A stretch of DNA of 64,000 nucleotides from Thiobacillus sp. GTDB lineage: Bacteria > Pseudomonadota > Gammaproteobacteria > Burkholderiales > Thiobacillaceae. Under the pieces are notes generated by a model that made no database searches, had not been told where the DNA came from, and saw only the letters and a program-made list of their open reading frames with translations. Within the stretch, counting starts at the first letter, position 1; every line of letters starts with the position of its first letter. Below are positions 1 through 9,760 of this stretch, piece after piece. Location: the NCBI GenBank assembly GCA_030680405.1, contig JAUXVT010000028.1, positions 28,222 through 92,221 of the forward strand, written 5' to 3'. Both the position numbers and the translations under genes were made by a program.

Positions 1-834
1 GAAGCCGATGCCCTGCTGGCGCGCTTCAACTTCATCCCGCACGCCCGGCTCGACGATTTGATGGTGAGCTACGCCGTTCCCGGAGGCAGCGTGGGGCCGC
101 ATTTCGATTCGTATGACGTCTTCCTGCTGCAAGGCCAGGGACACCGCCGCTGGCAGATCAGCACGCAAGCCGATCTGACCATCCTGGACGACGAGCCGCT
201 AAAAATCCTGCGCCGCTTCAAGGCGGAGGACGAATGGGTGCTCGGCCCCGGCGACATGCTCTACCTGCCGCCGCATGTTGCGCATTACGGCGTGGCCGAA
301 GATGCCTGCATGACCTATTCAATCGGTTTTCGCGCCCCCGCCACCGAAGAGCTAGCGCATGGCTTCCTGATGCATCTGCAGGACACGCTCAAACTGGAAG
401 GCCGCTACGCCGATCCCGATTTGCGCCTGCAAACCCACCCCGGCGAAATCAGCCGCGCCATGCTGAACCAGATCGAGGCGATGATCGCCCGCATCAAATG
501 GTCCAAGCGCGACATCGCCGAGTTTGCCGGACGCTATTTATCCGAGCCCAAGCCGAATGTGTTTTTCGAGGCGCCAGATGTCCCGCTCAGCCGTGCCGCC
601 TTCAATCGACAGGCGAACAAAACCGGCGTGGCGCTCGATCCAAAATCGCGCCTGCTGTTCGCAGGCGGACACTTTTTTATCAACGGCGAGGCCTTCACGC
701 CCGCGGCGGGCGAAACCGCCGCGCTGCAACAGCTGGCCGACCAGCGCCGTCTCGCCGCGCCGCTGCCAGCCGCGCTGCACGAGCATTTTTATGTCTGGTA
801 CCAGGCCGGCTGGCTGGAGATTGACGCACCATGA
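1..834 (+). CDS. Ribosomal oxygenase (cupin/JmjC-type, RoxA/YcfD-like), 5' truncated by window edge
   Basis: Fe(II)/2-oxoglutarate-dependent hydroxylase of the YcfD/RoxA family, known to hydroxylate an arginine of ribosomal protein L16. The reading frame is open from base 1, so the true start lies upstream. The segment PGGSVGPHFDSYDVFLLQG closely matches the family and holds the HxD iron-binding pair (codons at about bases 100 and 106). The distal histidine lies in LPPHVAHYGV near bases 274-285. After the cupin core comes the family's C-terminal region. The next gene starts inside this stop codon (ATGA overlap at 831), so the two are probably co-transcribed. Family assignment is confident; the substrate is inferred from the family. 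Confidence 0.85.
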   Translation, partial: EADALLARFNFIPHARLDDLMVSYAVPGGSVGPHFDSYDVFLLQGQGHRRWQISTQADLTILDDEPLKILRRFKAEDEWVLGPGDMLYLPPHVAHYGVAEDACMTYSIGFRAPATEELAHGFLMHLQDTLKLEGRYADPDLRLQTHPGEISRAMLNQIEAMIARIKWSKRDIAEFAGRYLSEPKPNVFFEAPDVPLSRAAFNRQANKTGVALDPKSRLLFAGGHFFINGEAFTPAAGETAALQQLADQRRLAAPLPAALHEHFYVWYQAGWLEIDAP

Positions 835-1301
835 ATGCCTTCGAGACCCCGTCCGAATTCCGCGCCGCGTTTGATGCGCTGTTGGCCGGCACGCAACGCC
901 AACTGCGGCTGTACGACCATGATCTGAGCCTGCTCGACATCGACCACGCGCCACGCCACGCGGCCCTGCGCGCGTTGTGCGTGGCCGGCGGCGAGCGCCG
1001 CATCGAACTGCTGCTCGACGACATCAGCCGCGTTGCACGCGACCATCCCCGCCTGATGCAGCTAGTGCGCGACTTCGGCCATGTCCTCGAAATCCTCCAA
1101 GCCGACCCCGACGCGCCGCGTCCTGAGCAGGCGTTTGTGCTGGCCGACCGCCACGGCGTGCTGCTTCGTGCCGACAAGATGGCGGTGCATGGTACGCTGC
1201 ATCTGGACGACCCCGGCAGCGCGGTGGCGTTACATCAAAGCTTCGAGGGCATGTGGCAGCGCGCGCCGGCTAGCGTATCTACGACGACGCTAGGTTTGTA
1301 A
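831..1301 (+). CDS. Conserved hypothetical protein (possible DUF7931-type domain)
   Basis: A 156-residue cytoplasmic protein with no signal peptide or membrane segment. It overlaps the ribosomal oxygenase gene by four bases (ATGA), which fixes the start and suggests translational coupling. The middle part reads like a compact alpha/beta domain (RIELLLDDISRVARDHPRL, then QAFVLADRHGVLLR). It resembles a small domain of unknown function seen in betaproteobacteria next to or fused with acetyltransferases, but that match is from memory and weak. No catalytic motif is visible. It is the last plus-strand gene before the convergent DUF455 gene, whose stop lies only a few bases away. Confidence 0.6.
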   Translation: MNAFETPSEFRAAFDALLAGTQRQLRLYDHDLSLLDIDHAPRHAALRALCVAGGERRIELLLDDISRVARDHPRLMQLVRDFGHVLEILQADPDAPRPEQAFVLADRHGVLLRADKMAVHGTLHLDDPGSAVALHQSFEGMWQRAPASVSTTTLGL

Positions 1302-1304
1302 GGA

Positions 1305-2111
1305 TTAGAGCCCGCTCAGCCAGGCCAGCTCGGACTCGCTGAAACCCGCCTGGCGGCGCGCCGCCAGATTGAACGGCGGCCTCAAGGGTGGTGCGTCGTA
1401 ATCGACCAGCAACTGGCGAAACGTCGTCTCGGCTTCCAGCTCGCGCCCCGCACACAGCCAGCCGAACCAGTGACTACCGATGGCGACGTGGCCGATCTCG
1501 TCGCGTTCGATGATGGCGAGAATCTCGACCATGCGCGTGTCATTCGCAGCCCTAAGCTTGTCGACGATCAGCGGTGTGGCATCGAGCCCGCGCGCTTCCA
1601 GCACGCGTGGCACCAGCGCCATGCGCACCAGCGGATCGTGCGCGGTTTTCAGCGCCATCTCCCACAGGCCGTTGTGCGCGGGGAAATCGCCATAGGCATA
1701 ACCCAGCGTCGTCAGATGCGTGTTCAGCAACTCGAAATGCAGCGCCTCTTCGTCCGCCACCGAGAGCCAGTCGGCGTAATAAGCCAGCGGCATGCCGGCA
1801 AAGCGGTGGGCGGCGTCGAGCGCCAGGTTGATCGCGTTGAATTCGATATGTGCCAGCGCATGAATGAGCGCAGCGCGGCCGGGCACCGTGTCGGCGCGGC
1901 GGCGCGGCATCTTTTGCGGCAGGATCAGTTCGGGTTTTTGTGGCTGCCCCGGCCGATCGATCGGGGTGCGTGCCGCCTCAATCGCGGGATCGAGATTGCC
2001 CGCCAGCCAGTCGGCCTGCAGCGCGTGCACGCAGGCCACTTTGGCCGCCGGCTCGCTGGCGCGCAAACACTCGGCCAGCCGCTGCAGCAGGCTCAGCGCC
2101 GATCCACCCAC
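1305..2111 (-). CDS. DUF455 family ferritin-like protein
   Basis: A 268-residue protein of the DUF455 family, which has a ferritin-like four-helix fold. The metal-ligand pattern is visible: ALAHIEFNAINLALDAAHRF supplies a Glu and nearby His, ADEEALHFELL supplies a second ExxH, and IIERDEIGHVAIGSHW a third. These fit a di-iron or other di-metal site. The biochemical role is not established. The likely start is a GTG at 2111 that overlaps the 3' end of lptG by 19 bases, so it is the last gene of the lptF-lptG transcript. Its stop nearly abuts the convergent gene ending at 1301. Confidence 0.8.
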   Translation of the reverse strand: MGGSALSLLQRLAECLRASEPAAKVACVHALQADWLAGNLDPAIEAARTPIDRPGQPQKPELILPQKMPRRRADTVPGRAALIHALAHIEFNAINLALDAAHRFAGMPLAYYADWLSVADEEALHFELLNTHLTTLGYAYGDFPAHNGLWEMALKTAHDPLVRMALVPRVLEARGLDATPLIVDKLRAANDTRMVEILAIIERDEIGHVAIGSHWFGWLCAGRELEAETTFRQLLVDYDAPPLRPPFNLAARRQAGFSESELAWLSGL

Positions 2112-3166
2112 CGGATGCCCGCCAGCGCGATGGCCAGGAAAATCAGCAGTGGCAGGCTCGACACCACGACAACCGGCCAGTCATTCAGCAAGCCGAGGTG
2201 GCCGAACAGCCGGCTCAGCAGATGGAAGCCGAGCCCGGCCAGAATGCCGAAAAAGACCATGCTGCTGGTGCCGGCGGCGCGCGGCCCCTGGATGGCGAAC
2301 GGCATGGCGATCAGCATCATGATCGGGATGACGAAGGGGCTGATGAATTTCGACCACAGCGCGAGTTCGTAACGCGAGGCTTTCTGGTTGTTTTCCTTGA
2401 GGTGCGCCACATAGCGCCAGAGGGTGCGTGCCGACATTTTTTCCGGTGCGACCAGCAGCACGCTGAGGATGTCGGGGGTGAGCACCGACTGCCAGTCCTG
2501 GCTTGCGCTGCGCTCGGCGCGAATACCGTCCGTATCAAAGCGCGTTTCCATCACCTGTTGCAGGCTCCAGGTCTGGTTGCCGCGCCAGTCTGCCTGCTCG
2601 GCGGCGCGCATCGAGTCCAGGTGGCCGTCAGCATCGAAGCCGTAAATCTCGATGCCGCGCAGCGTGTTGTCAGGCATCACTTCGCGCACATTGATGAAGG
2701 CGCTGCCGTCCTTGACCCACAGGCCGGAGCGGAACTGCTGCGCTACCACCGAACGAGTGGCTGCTAATTTATAGCGCTGCGCCGCCTGCTCCGACCACGG
2801 CGCCACATATTCGCCCAGCACCAGCAACAGCAGCGACAGCAGCACCCCGATCACGCTGAAATACCTCGCCACCCGCCAGTTGGACAGGCCTGACACCCGC
2901 ATCACCGAATATTCCGAATTTCCCACCAGGCGCGACAGCGCGAACAGCGTGCCGATCAGTGCCGCCACCGGCAGAATTTCGTACAGATGCCCCGGCACAC
3001 TGAGCAGCACCACCACGGCGGCCTGCCCCAGGCCATAGTTGTTGCGGCCTAGGCTGCCCAGTTCCTGCATCACATCAAAAAACGCAAACAGCACCAGCAA
3101 CGCCAACAGCACGAATCCCGACGCCGCCAGCACCTGGCCTGCCAGATAACGCGCAAGCAGCGTCAT
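2093..3166 (-). CDS. lptG: LPS export ABC transporter permease LptG
   Basis: Inner-membrane permease of the LptB2FGC lipopolysaccharide exporter, 357 residues, normal for the family. Three hydrophobic helices lie in the first 110 residues (around VLAASGFVLLALLVLFAFF and the following segments). A periplasmic beta-jellyroll-like region occupies about 130-260, and three helices follow at the C-terminus. The frame is open upstream, but ATG at 3166 is chosen because it overlaps the lptF stop as ATGA. LptF, LptG and the LptCAB genes near 58 kb make up most of the Lpt machine within this window. Confidence 0.93.
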   Translation of the reverse strand: MTLLARYLAGQVLAASGFVLLALLVLFAFFDVMQELGSLGRNNYGLGQAAVVVLLSVPGHLYEILPVAALIGTLFALSRLVGNSEYSVMRVSGLSNWRVARYFSVIGVLLSLLLLVLGEYVAPWSEQAAQRYKLAATRSVVAQQFRSGLWVKDGSAFINVREVMPDNTLRGIEIYGFDADGHLDSMRAAEQADWRGNQTWSLQQVMETRFDTDGIRAERSASQDWQSVLTPDILSVLLVAPEKMSARTLWRYVAHLKENNQKASRYELALWSKFISPFVIPIMMLIAMPFAIQGPRAAGTSSMVFFGILAGLGFHLLSRLFGHLGLLNDWPVVVVSSLPLLIFLAIALAGIRWVDRR

Positions 3167-4242
3167 GAGCGCCCCCAGCGCGGGGCATGCTGCCTGGTGC
3201 GCAGGTAAAACAGGGCGACCACGGCGAGCAGCATCAGCAGATGCGAAGACAGCATCCCCGCCCAGGGATTGAACTTGCCCTGCGCCACCCAGGCCTGCGA
3301 CAGCGACAGCAGGTTGTTGTAAACGAAGTACAGCAGTAGAGAGATCACCAGCCCGTAGGAGCGGCGCGCCCGCGTGTTGACGAAACTGAGCGGGATGGCC
3401 ATGACGGCGAGGACGAGCGCGCTTACGGGCACGCCCAGCCGCCACAAAAGTTCGGCGCGCGCAGGTGGCGTGGGATCGGCCAGCAGTTCCGCCACCGGCG
3501 CCTGGCGGACGCCGGTTTCCTTGCCGCCCGTGGCGACCGGATCGAGCCGCATCCAGTAACGCTCGAACTGCACGATACGGTAGTCGAGCTGGCCGGGCGT
3601 GCCTTCATAACGGCGCCCATCCTTGAACACCAGGTAGCGCGAACCATCGGGAAGCTGGGTGTGATTACCTTCCCGGGCGACCACGAGACCCAGCTGGCCA
3701 TCGATGCGCGACTGCATGAACACGTTGCGCACGATGCCGGTCAGCGGGTTGAGCGACTCGACGTAATAGACGCGCTGACTGGCGCCGGATTCGGCAAACA
3801 GGCCGGGTGCGATCAGCGTGCTTTCGCTACGGCTGCGCAGATCCTGGCGGTATTCGCTTTTCTTGGTTTGCGCCCACGGATTGAGCACCAGCGTCAGCAG
3901 CAGGATCACCAGCGAAAACGGCACCGCAAACGTCAGCACCGGCCGCATCCATTGCGTCAGCGACAGACCGGCGTTGAACCAGATGACCATTTCACTGTCG
4001 CGCCACATGCGCGACAAGGGCAGCAACACGCCGGCAAACAGCGCAATTGTCATCAATACCGGCAAAAAATGCAGCAGCGAGAACCCGAGGAAGGCGAATA
4101 CCGCCTCGTTGGCGAGTTCCCCGCGCGCCACGTCGCCGAGCAGCCGGATGAACAGCACCACCAGGGAGATCGCAATCAGCACCGTGAGCACTGCGCCGGT
4201 GGTAAGGCCCATCTCGCGGGTCAGCGCGCGGCGGTATAGCAT
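3163..4242 (-). CDS. lptF: LPS export ABC transporter permease LptF
   Basis: Partner permease of LptG in the lipopolysaccharide transporter, about 359 residues. The N-terminus MLYRRALTREMGLTTGAVL is typical of LptF, so ATG at 4242 is preferred over the more upstream in-frame ATG at 4290. Transmembrane helices lie near residues 15-40, 50-80 and 95-120 and in the last 110 residues. A soluble periplasmic domain lies between. The gene is divergent from pepA across a gap of about 107 bases that should hold both promoters. It is translationally coupled to lptG through a four-base overlap. Confidence 0.93.
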   Translation of the reverse strand: MLYRRALTREMGLTTGAVLTVLIAISLVVLFIRLLGDVARGELANEAVFAFLGFSLLHFLPVLMTIALFAGVLLPLSRMWRDSEMVIWFNAGLSLTQWMRPVLTFAVPFSLVILLLTLVLNPWAQTKKSEYRQDLRSRSESTLIAPGLFAESGASQRVYYVESLNPLTGIVRNVFMQSRIDGQLGLVVAREGNHTQLPDGSRYLVFKDGRRYEGTPGQLDYRIVQFERYWMRLDPVATGGKETGVRQAPVAELLADPTPPARAELLWRLGVPVSALVLAVMAIPLSFVNTRARRSYGLVISLLLYFVYNNLLSLSQAWVAQGKFNPWAGMLSSHLLMLLAVVALFYLRTRQHAPRWGRS

Positions 4243-4350
4243 GGAAATATCGAAGCAAAAGTGTGCAGATCGCGCACGGAGTTTTGACAATCAGCCGCGC
4301 CTGCGCCAATAATCGCCCGACCGGCAAATTGCAATTTTTTGAGCACAGAC

Positions 4351-5862
4351 ATGGAAAACAAGGAAATCGAACTCGAATTTAGCATAAAAAGCGGCGCGCC
4401 CGAAAAGCAGCGCACCGCCTGCGTGGTCGTCGGCGTGTTCGAAAGCCGCAAGCTATCAGGCCCGGCAATCGACATCGACCGTGCCAGCGACGGCTACCTG
4501 TCGGATATCCTGCGCGGCGGCGACATGGAAGGCAAGGCCGGCAGCACGCTGCTGCTGCACAAGGTGCCCAACATCCTGGCCGACCGCGTGCTGCTGGTCG
4601 GCCTCGGCAAGGAGCGCGACTTCCACGAAAATGCCTACCGCGATGCCATCGCCTGCGCAGTCAAAACCCTGCGCGACACCGGCTCGATGGAAGCCGCCAT
4701 CACCCTCAGCGAAATTCCGGTGAAGAAGCGCGACGCCACCTGGAACATAGAACAGGCGGTGATCAGCGCACACGATGCGCTGTATCGCTTCGATCACATG
4801 AAGAGCAAGCCGGACGAGGTGCGCCGTCCGCTCAAGCGTGTGATCTTCGCGGTGTCGCGGCGCGGCGAACTGAAGTTCGGCGATATCGGGCTGGCGCGCG
4901 GGCTGGCCATCGCCCACGGCATTGGCCTGGCCAAGGACTTGGGCAATACGCCGTCGAACATCTGTACCCCTGAATACCTGGCCAGCGAGGCAATAAAAAT
5001 TGCGAAAGTCCATGGCTTTGGCTGCGAAATTCTCGATTACGCCGCCTGCGACAAGCTCGGCATGGGCTCCTTCCTGTCGGTCGGCAAGGGCAGCGAAAAG
5101 CCGCCGCGCTTCATTGTGCTGAAGCATGAAGGCGGCGCGAAAGGCGAAAAGCCCGTGGTGCTGGTCGGCAAAGCGGTCACCTTCGACGCCGGCGGCATTT
5201 CCTTGAAGCCGCCCGCCGAAATGGACGAGATGAACTACGACATGAGCGGTGGCGGCGCGGTGATCGGCGCCTTCCGCGCCATCGGCGAACTGGGGCTCCC
5301 GCTCAACGTTGTCGGCCTCATCCCTTCCTGCGAAAACATGCCGGATGCGAACGCCAACAAGCCGGGCGACATCGTCACCTCGATGTCCGGCCAGACCATC
5401 GAAATCCTCAACACCGATGCCGAAGGCCGCCTGATCCTATGCGACGCGCTGACCTATGCCGAGCGCTTCGAACCCAATGCGGTGGTCGACCTGGCGACCT
5501 TGACCGGCGCCTGCGTGATCGCGCTCGGCGCGCACCCCAGCGCGCTCTTCAGCAACCACGACCCGCTGGCGCGCGAAATAGAACACGCCGCCGATCATGC
5601 CTGGGACCGCGTCTGGCGCATGCCGCTGTGGGACGACTACCAAGAGCAGCTGAAAAGCAGCCTCGCCGACATGGCCAACATCGGCGGCCGCCCCGCCGGT
5701 TCGGTCACCGCGGCCTGCTTCCTGTCGCGCTTCGCCAAGAAATACCACTGGGCGCACCTCGACGTCGCCGGCACCGCCTACAAGGGCGGGCGCGAAAAAG
5801 GCTCGACCGGTCGCCCGGTGTCCCTCCTGGTGCACTTCCTGCTGAACCGCGCGGAAAAGTGA
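4351..5862 (+). CDS. pepA: Leucyl aminopeptidase PepA (M17)
   Basis: Cytosolic M17 metallo-aminopeptidase that removes N-terminal residues from peptides; in some bacteria it also binds DNA. It is 503 residues from the ATG at 4351, the same length as the E. coli enzyme. The signature NTDAEGRLIL is present (starting at residue 354), as are VLVGKAVTFDAGGISLKP with metal-binding Lys/Asp residues and the active-site region up to DMANIGGRPAGSVTAA. A TTG at 4339 could extend it by four codons, but the ATG fits family length. Its stop overlaps the holC start (GTGA), an arrangement common in proteobacteria. Confidence 0.96.
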   Translation: MENKEIELEFSIKSGAPEKQRTACVVVGVFESRKLSGPAIDIDRASDGYLSDILRGGDMEGKAGSTLLLHKVPNILADRVLLVGLGKERDFHENAYRDAIACAVKTLRDTGSMEAAITLSEIPVKKRDATWNIEQAVISAHDALYRFDHMKSKPDEVRRPLKRVIFAVSRRGELKFGDIGLARGLAIAHGIGLAKDLGNTPSNICTPEYLASEAIKIAKVHGFGCEILDYAACDKLGMGSFLSVGKGSEKPPRFIVLKHEGGAKGEKPVVLVGKAVTFDAGGISLKPPAEMDEMNYDMSGGGAVIGAFRAIGELGLPLNVVGLIPSCENMPDANANKPGDIVTSMSGQTIEILNTDAEGRLILCDALTYAERFEPNAVVDLATLTGACVIALGAHPSALFSNHDPLAREIEHAADHAWDRVWRMPLWDDYQEQLKSSLADMANIGGRPAGSVTAACFLSRFAKKYHWAHLDVAGTAYKGGREKGSTGRPVSLLVHFLLNRAEK

Positions 5863-6287
5863 CCGAGATCATCTTCTACACCTATGCCGACGATCCCCTC
5901 GACGTCGCCCGCCGCGTCACCGCCAAGGCACACGGCCAGGGCAAACATGTGATGATTTATGCGCCGGACGCAACCACCGCCGACGCCATCGACCGCCTGT
6001 TGTGGACGACGCCCGCGCTGGGCTTCGTGCCGCACTGCCGTGACAGCGACGCGCTGGCGGGCGAGACGCCGGTGCTGATCGGTGCAAACGCCGGTGCCCT
6101 GCGCCAGGCAGACGTGATTATCAACCTGCACACTGAGCAGCCGCCCGCCTTTGCCCGCTTCGAACGCCTGGTCGAAATCGTCGGCCAGGACGAAGCCGGA
6201 CGCGAACAGGGGCGCGCGCGTTACCGCTTTTATCAGACGCGCGGCTACGCCCTGAAAACGCACGATCTGCGCCAGCACGCCGGATAG
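5859..6287 (+). CDS. holC: DNA polymerase III subunit chi
   Basis: Chi subunit of the polymerase III clamp loader, which links the complex to single-stranded DNA-binding protein. The product is 142 residues starting at a GTG (5859) that overlaps the pepA stop. It begins TEIIFYTYADDPLDVARRVT and contains DRLLWTTPALGFVPH and the conserved PVLIGANAG segment typical of HolC. It lies in the pepA-holC-small gene-valS order, which is widely conserved in proteobacteria. The gene is short and lacks catalytic motifs, so the call rests on sequence pattern and context. Confidence 0.9.
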   Translation: MTEIIFYTYADDPLDVARRVTAKAHGQGKHVMIYAPDATTADAIDRLLWTTPALGFVPHCRDSDALAGETPVLIGANAGALRQADVIINLHTEQPPAFARFERLVEIVGQDEAGREQGRARYRFYQTRGYALKTHDLRQHAG

Positions 6288-6295
6288 GAGGCATC

Positions 6296-6760
6296 GTGAG
6301 CGACAGTCCCCTGTTGAGCAAAATGGACGCGCTGCTGAAAAAGCATCGCGGTGGCGTCAAGGGCAGCAGCGATTCATCACCCGAGCAGGCCGCGCCACCC
6401 GACGCCTGGCTGCCGGTGTTGACCCACGTGATCGAGCGCGGCACGCCTCCCGTCGTGCCTATGGCCGCCGCTTCGCCGACGGTCACTCCGCCCACCCTTG
6501 CTACACCGCCCGCCGAATCCGTAGCGCTCGCAGCCGAAGTGCCCCCTTCCGCCGGGAGCGACACCCTGGCCGAGCAGTTGATGAGCGAGTTGGCGCCCCG
6601 TTTGTCCGAAGTGATGGAAAAGCAAATCGCCGCCAAGCTGCGCAAAAACCTCGATCAAACCGTGGCCAGCCTGCTCAGCCAGATCGATGTCAACGTGCGC
6701 GAAATCGTGCGTGAAGCAGTCGCCGAAAAACTCAAGCAGCCGCGCGATCCATCCGCCTGA
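6296..6760 (+). CDS. Hypothetical protein between holC and valS
   Basis: A 154-residue protein of unknown function starting at a GTG (6296) with an AGGAG Shine-Dalgarno six bases upstream. The N-terminus (LLSKMDALLKKHRGG) is basic. Residues about 45-90 are rich in Pro, Ala and Thr and probably disordered. The C-terminal 60 residues (ELAPRLSEVMEKQIAAKLRK and following) look like a long amphipathic helix or coiled coil. No signal peptide or membrane helix is visible. Genes of this type sit between holC and valS in related betaproteobacteria, so it is probably genuine, but no role can be given. Confidence 0.7.
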   Translation: MSDSPLLSKMDALLKKHRGGVKGSSDSSPEQAAPPDAWLPVLTHVIERGTPPVVPMAAASPTVTPPTLATPPAESVALAAEVPPSAGSDTLAEQLMSELAPRLSEVMEKQIAAKLRKNLDQTVASLLSQIDVNVREIVREAVAEKLKQPRDPSA

Positions 6761-6783
6761 CACGGCGTCGCGCATTTCATACC

Positions 6784-6848
6784 GCTTTTTTCGGGACGTT
6801 CCCCAGACTTTTTTGGGACTCGTCCCAAGCTTTTTTGGGATAATGCCC
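6784..6848 (+). repeat. Three tandem 22-bp hairpin/T-tract units upstream of valS
   Basis: Three imperfect copies with a strict 22-base period (GGGA at 6793, 6815 and 6837), each made of a T6 run followed by GGGA and a matching TCCC or CCC. Units 1 and 2 form short stems (GGGA/TCCC and GGGAC/GTCCC). Each stem is followed four bases later by the T6 of the next unit, so the array reads as two weak terminator-like hairpins in series. Unit 3 overlaps a GATAAT that might serve as a -10 element. It may terminate the holC transcript and/or control valS. Confidence 0.55.
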
Positions 6849-6864
6849 GCTTTGCGCGCACGCC

Positions 6865-9603
6865 ATGGAACTCGCCAAATCCTTCGAACCAGCTGACATC
6901 GAAAAACGCTGGTACGCCCACTGGGAAAGCTCGGGCTACTTCAAGGCGGGCGACGCGCCCGATGCCCCCGCCTACTGCATCATGCTGCCGCCGCCCAACG
7001 TCACCGGCACGCTGCACATGGGGCACGCCTTCCAGCACACGCTGATGGATGCGCTCACCCGCTATCACCGCATGGCGGGCGACAACACGCTGTGGCAGCC
7101 TGGCACCGACCACGCCGGCATCGCCACCCAGATCGTGGTGGAACGCCAGCTGGATGCACAGAACATTTCGCGCCACGACCTCGGCCGCGAGAAATTCCTG
7201 GGAAAGGTCTGGGAATGGAAGGAACACTCCGGCTCCAGCATCACCCAGCAGATGCGGCGGCTGGGCACCAGCCCCGACTGGAGACGCGAGCGCTTCACCA
7301 TGGATGCCGGCCTGTCGAAAGCCGTCACCGAAGTGTTCGTGCGGCTGTACCGCGAAGGTCTGATCTATCGCGGCAAGCGGCTGGTGAACTGGGACCCGGT
7401 GCTGCAAACCGCAGTGTCCGACCTCGAAGTCGTCAGCAGCGAAGAAGACGGTTTCATATGGGAAATCAACTACCCGCTGGAGGACGGCTCCGGCTTTCTC
7501 ACCGTCGCCACCACGCGCCCGGAAACCCTGCTCGGTGACACCGCCGTTGCAGTGCATCCGGAGGATGAGCGCTACCGCCATCTCATCGGCAAGCAGATCC
7601 GCTTGCCGATCGCCGAGCGCAGCATCCCCATCATCGCCGACGACTACGTGGACCGCGAATTCGGCACCGGCGTGGTCAAGATCACTCCTGCGCACGACTT
7701 CAACGACTGGCAGATCGGGCAGCGCCACAAGCTGGTGGCGCTCAGCGTGTTGACGCTCGACGCCAAAATGAACGACCTCTGCCCCACCGAATACCAGGGG
7801 CTGGATCGTTACGACGCGCGCCAGAAGCTGCTCGACGAACTACAGGCGAAAGGGCTGCTGGTGTCGGCCAAGCCGCACAAGCTGATGATCCCGCGCGGCG
7901 ACCGCACCCACACGGTGATCGAGCCGATGCTCACCGACCAGTGGTTCATGAGCATGGAAGGCCTGGCCAAACAGGGGCTGGCCGCGGTCGATTCGGGCGA
8001 GTTGAAGTTCGTGCCGGAGAACTGGACCACGACCTACCGCCAGTGGCTGGAAAACATTCAGGACTGGTGCGTGTCGCGCCAGCTGTGGTGGGGCCACCGT
8101 ATCCCCGCGTGGTATGACGCCAACGGCAATTTCTATGTCGCACACAGCGAAGCCGAGGCGCGCAAGCAGGCGGGCGGGCGGGAGCTGACGCAGGACGACG
8201 ACGTGCTCGACACCTGGTTCTCGTCCGCGCTGTGGCCGTTTTCCACCCTCGGCTGGCCGGAGCAGACACCCGAGCTCGAACGCTATCTGCCGACCTCGGT
8301 GCTGGTCACCGGCTTCGACATCATCTTCTTCTGGGTCGCGCGCATGGTGATGATGTCGCTGCACCTCACCGGCAAGGTGCCGTTCCGCGAAGTGTATGTG
8401 ACCGGCCTGGTGCGCGATTCAGAAGGCCAGAAGATGAGCAAATCGAAGGGCAACGTGCTCGACCCGATCGACCTCATCGACGGCATCGCGGTGGACGAGC
8501 TGGTCGCCAAGCGCACCCAGGGGCTGATGAACCCCAAGCAGGCCGCCAGCATCGAGAAGCGCACCCGCCGCGAATTCCCGGAAGGCATTGCCGCGTTCGG
8601 TACCGATGCTTTGAGATTCACCTTCGCCAGCCTCGCCACCCACGGCCGCGACATCAAGTTCGACCTGCAGCGCGCCGAGGGTTACCGCAACTTCTGCAAC
8701 AAGCTGTGGAACGCCACCCGCTTCGCGCTGATGAACCTGGAAGGCCACGACTGCGGACAGAACCCCAGCCAGCCCATGCAATTCTCGGATGCCGACCGCT
8801 GGATTACCGCGCGCCTGCAGCAGGCCGTCGCCGAGGTGCACGCGGCCTTCGCCGCCTACCGCTTCGACCAGGCTGCGCGCGCAGTGTACGAATTCGTGTG
8901 GGACGAATACTGCGACTGGTACCTTGAACTCGCCAAGGTGCAGCTGAACCGCGGCACGCCCGAACAGCAGCGCGCCACCCGCCGCACCCTTGCCACGGTG
9001 CTCGAAACCACCCTTCGCCTCGCCCACCCGATCATCCCCTTCATCACCGAGGAGCTATGGCAGAAAGTGGCGCCGCTCGCTGGCGTAAGGGGCGACAGCA
9101 TCATGCTCGCGCCTTACCCGCAGACTGATGAGGCGCAACGCCACCCCGACAGCGTCGCACGCATTCAATTACTGAAGGAACTGGTCAACGCCTGCCGCAC
9201 CCTGCGCGGCGAGATGAGCCTGTCGCCCGCGAAACGCGAACCGCTGGTGATCGAGGGCGATGCCGCCGTGATCAACGCGCTGGCGCCCTACATCGTCGCA
9301 CTCGGCAAGCTCAGCGAAGTCAGCGCCGTGCCCACGCTGCCGGAAGCCGACGCCCCGGTCGCTTTGGTCGGTGACATGCGGATGATGCTGGTGGTGGTAA
9401 TCGACAAGGACGAAGAACGCACTCGCCTCGCCAAGGAAATCGCCCGCATCCGCAACGAAATCGCCAAGGCACAGGGCAAGCTGGCCAACCCCGGCTTCGT
9501 CGACCGCGCACCCGCTGCCGTGGTGCAACAGGAGCAGACCCGACTGGCCGACTTTGCCGCCATGCTGCAAAAACTGGAGGCGCAGCACGCACGGCTGGGC
9601 TGA
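6865..9603 (+). CDS. valS: Valyl-tRNA synthetase
   Basis: Class I aminoacyl-tRNA synthetase charging tRNA-Val, 912 residues. The HIGH-type motif is [13 protein letters not shown] near residues 49-61, and the KMSKS motif is in [14 protein letters not shown] near residue 520. The editing CP1 domain lies between ([17 protein letters not shown]). A C-terminal coiled coil is visible in [20 protein letters not shown], typical of ValRS. The ATG at 6865 gives the expected N-terminus with the conserved [13 protein letters not shown]. The gene is preceded by an unusual triplicated hairpin repeat and followed by a strong terminator. Confidence 0.97.
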   Translation: MELAKSFEPADIEKRWYAHWESSGYFKAGDAPDAPAYCIMLPPPNVTGTLHMGHAFQHTLMDALTRYHRMAGDNTLWQPGTDHAGIATQIVVERQLDAQNISRHDLGREKFLGKVWEWKEHSGSSITQQMRRLGTSPDWRRERFTMDAGLSKAVTEVFVRLYREGLIYRGKRLVNWDPVLQTAVSDLEVVSSEEDGFIWEINYPLEDGSGFLTVATTRPETLLGDTAVAVHPEDERYRHLIGKQIRLPIAERSIPIIADDYVDREFGTGVVKITPAHDFNDWQIGQRHKLVALSVLTLDAKMNDLCPTEYQGLDRYDARQKLLDELQAKGLLVSAKPHKLMIPRGDRTHTVIEPMLTDQWFMSMEGLAKQGLAAVDSGELKFVPENWTTTYRQWLENIQDWCVSRQLWWGHRIPAWYDANGNFYVAHSEAEARKQAGGRELTQDDDVLDTWFSSALWPFSTLGWPEQTPELERYLPTSVLVTGFDIIFFWVARMVMMSLHLTGKVPFREVYVTGLVRDSEGQKMSKSKGNVLDPIDLIDGIAVDELVAKRTQGLMNPKQAASIEKRTRREFPEGIAAFGTDALRFTFASLATHGRDIKFDLQRAEGYRNFCNKLWNATRFALMNLEGHDCGQNPSQPMQFSDADRWITARLQQAVAEVHAAFAAYRFDQAARAVYEFVWDEYCDWYLELAKVQLNRGTPEQQRATRRTLATVLETTLRLAHPIIPFITEELWQKVAPLAGVRGDSIMLAPYPQTDEAQRHPDSVARIQLLKELVNACRTLRGEMSLSPAKREPLVIEGDAAVINALAPYIVALGKLSEVSAVPTLPEADAPVALVGDMRMMLVVVIDKDEERTRLAKEIARIRNEIAKAQGKLANPGFVDRAPAAVVQQEQTRLADFAAMLQKLEAQHARLG

Positions 9604-9620
9604 TCGCGAGCGCGCAACAT

Positions 9621-9659
9621 CAACAAAAAAGCGCGGTTGAAGCCGCGCTTTTTTGTTGT
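9621..9659. terminator. Terminator after valS, near symmetric
   Basis: Inverted repeat AACAAAAAAGCGCGG / CCGCGCTTTTTTGTT with a short loop, giving a GC-rich stem flanked by A6 and T6. The near-perfect symmetry lets it work on either strand. It lies 18 bases after the valS stop. Confidence 0.85.
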
Positions 9660-9704
9660 CTCAATGTATTTCAATGAAGCAACGCAATCAGTTCAAGTCC
9701 GCAT

Positions 9705-9737
9705 AAAAAGGCCGGGGTCATCAGACCCCGGCCTTTT
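9705..9737 (-). terminator. Terminator after the FadL-type porin gene
   Basis: Ten-base stem GGCCGGGGTC / GACCCCGGCC with an ATCA loop, flanked by A5 on the plus strand, which is the U-tract for minus-strand transcripts. It lies 24 bases beyond the porin stop at 9761. A T4 on the other side could also stop plus-strand readthrough from valS. Confidence 0.85.
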
Positions 9738-9760
9738 ATCAGCCAAACTGCTGCTGAAAA

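Noticed and set aside
1470..2767. Long plus-strand ORFs opposite the DUF455 and lptG genes
   Set aside because: Their translations lack known motifs and mirror the codon bias of the minus-strand genes.
6813..6844. TTGGGA / GATAAT as a valS sigma-70 promoter
   Set aside because: The spacer would be 20 bases and both boxes belong to the repeated unit, so the match is not independent evidence.
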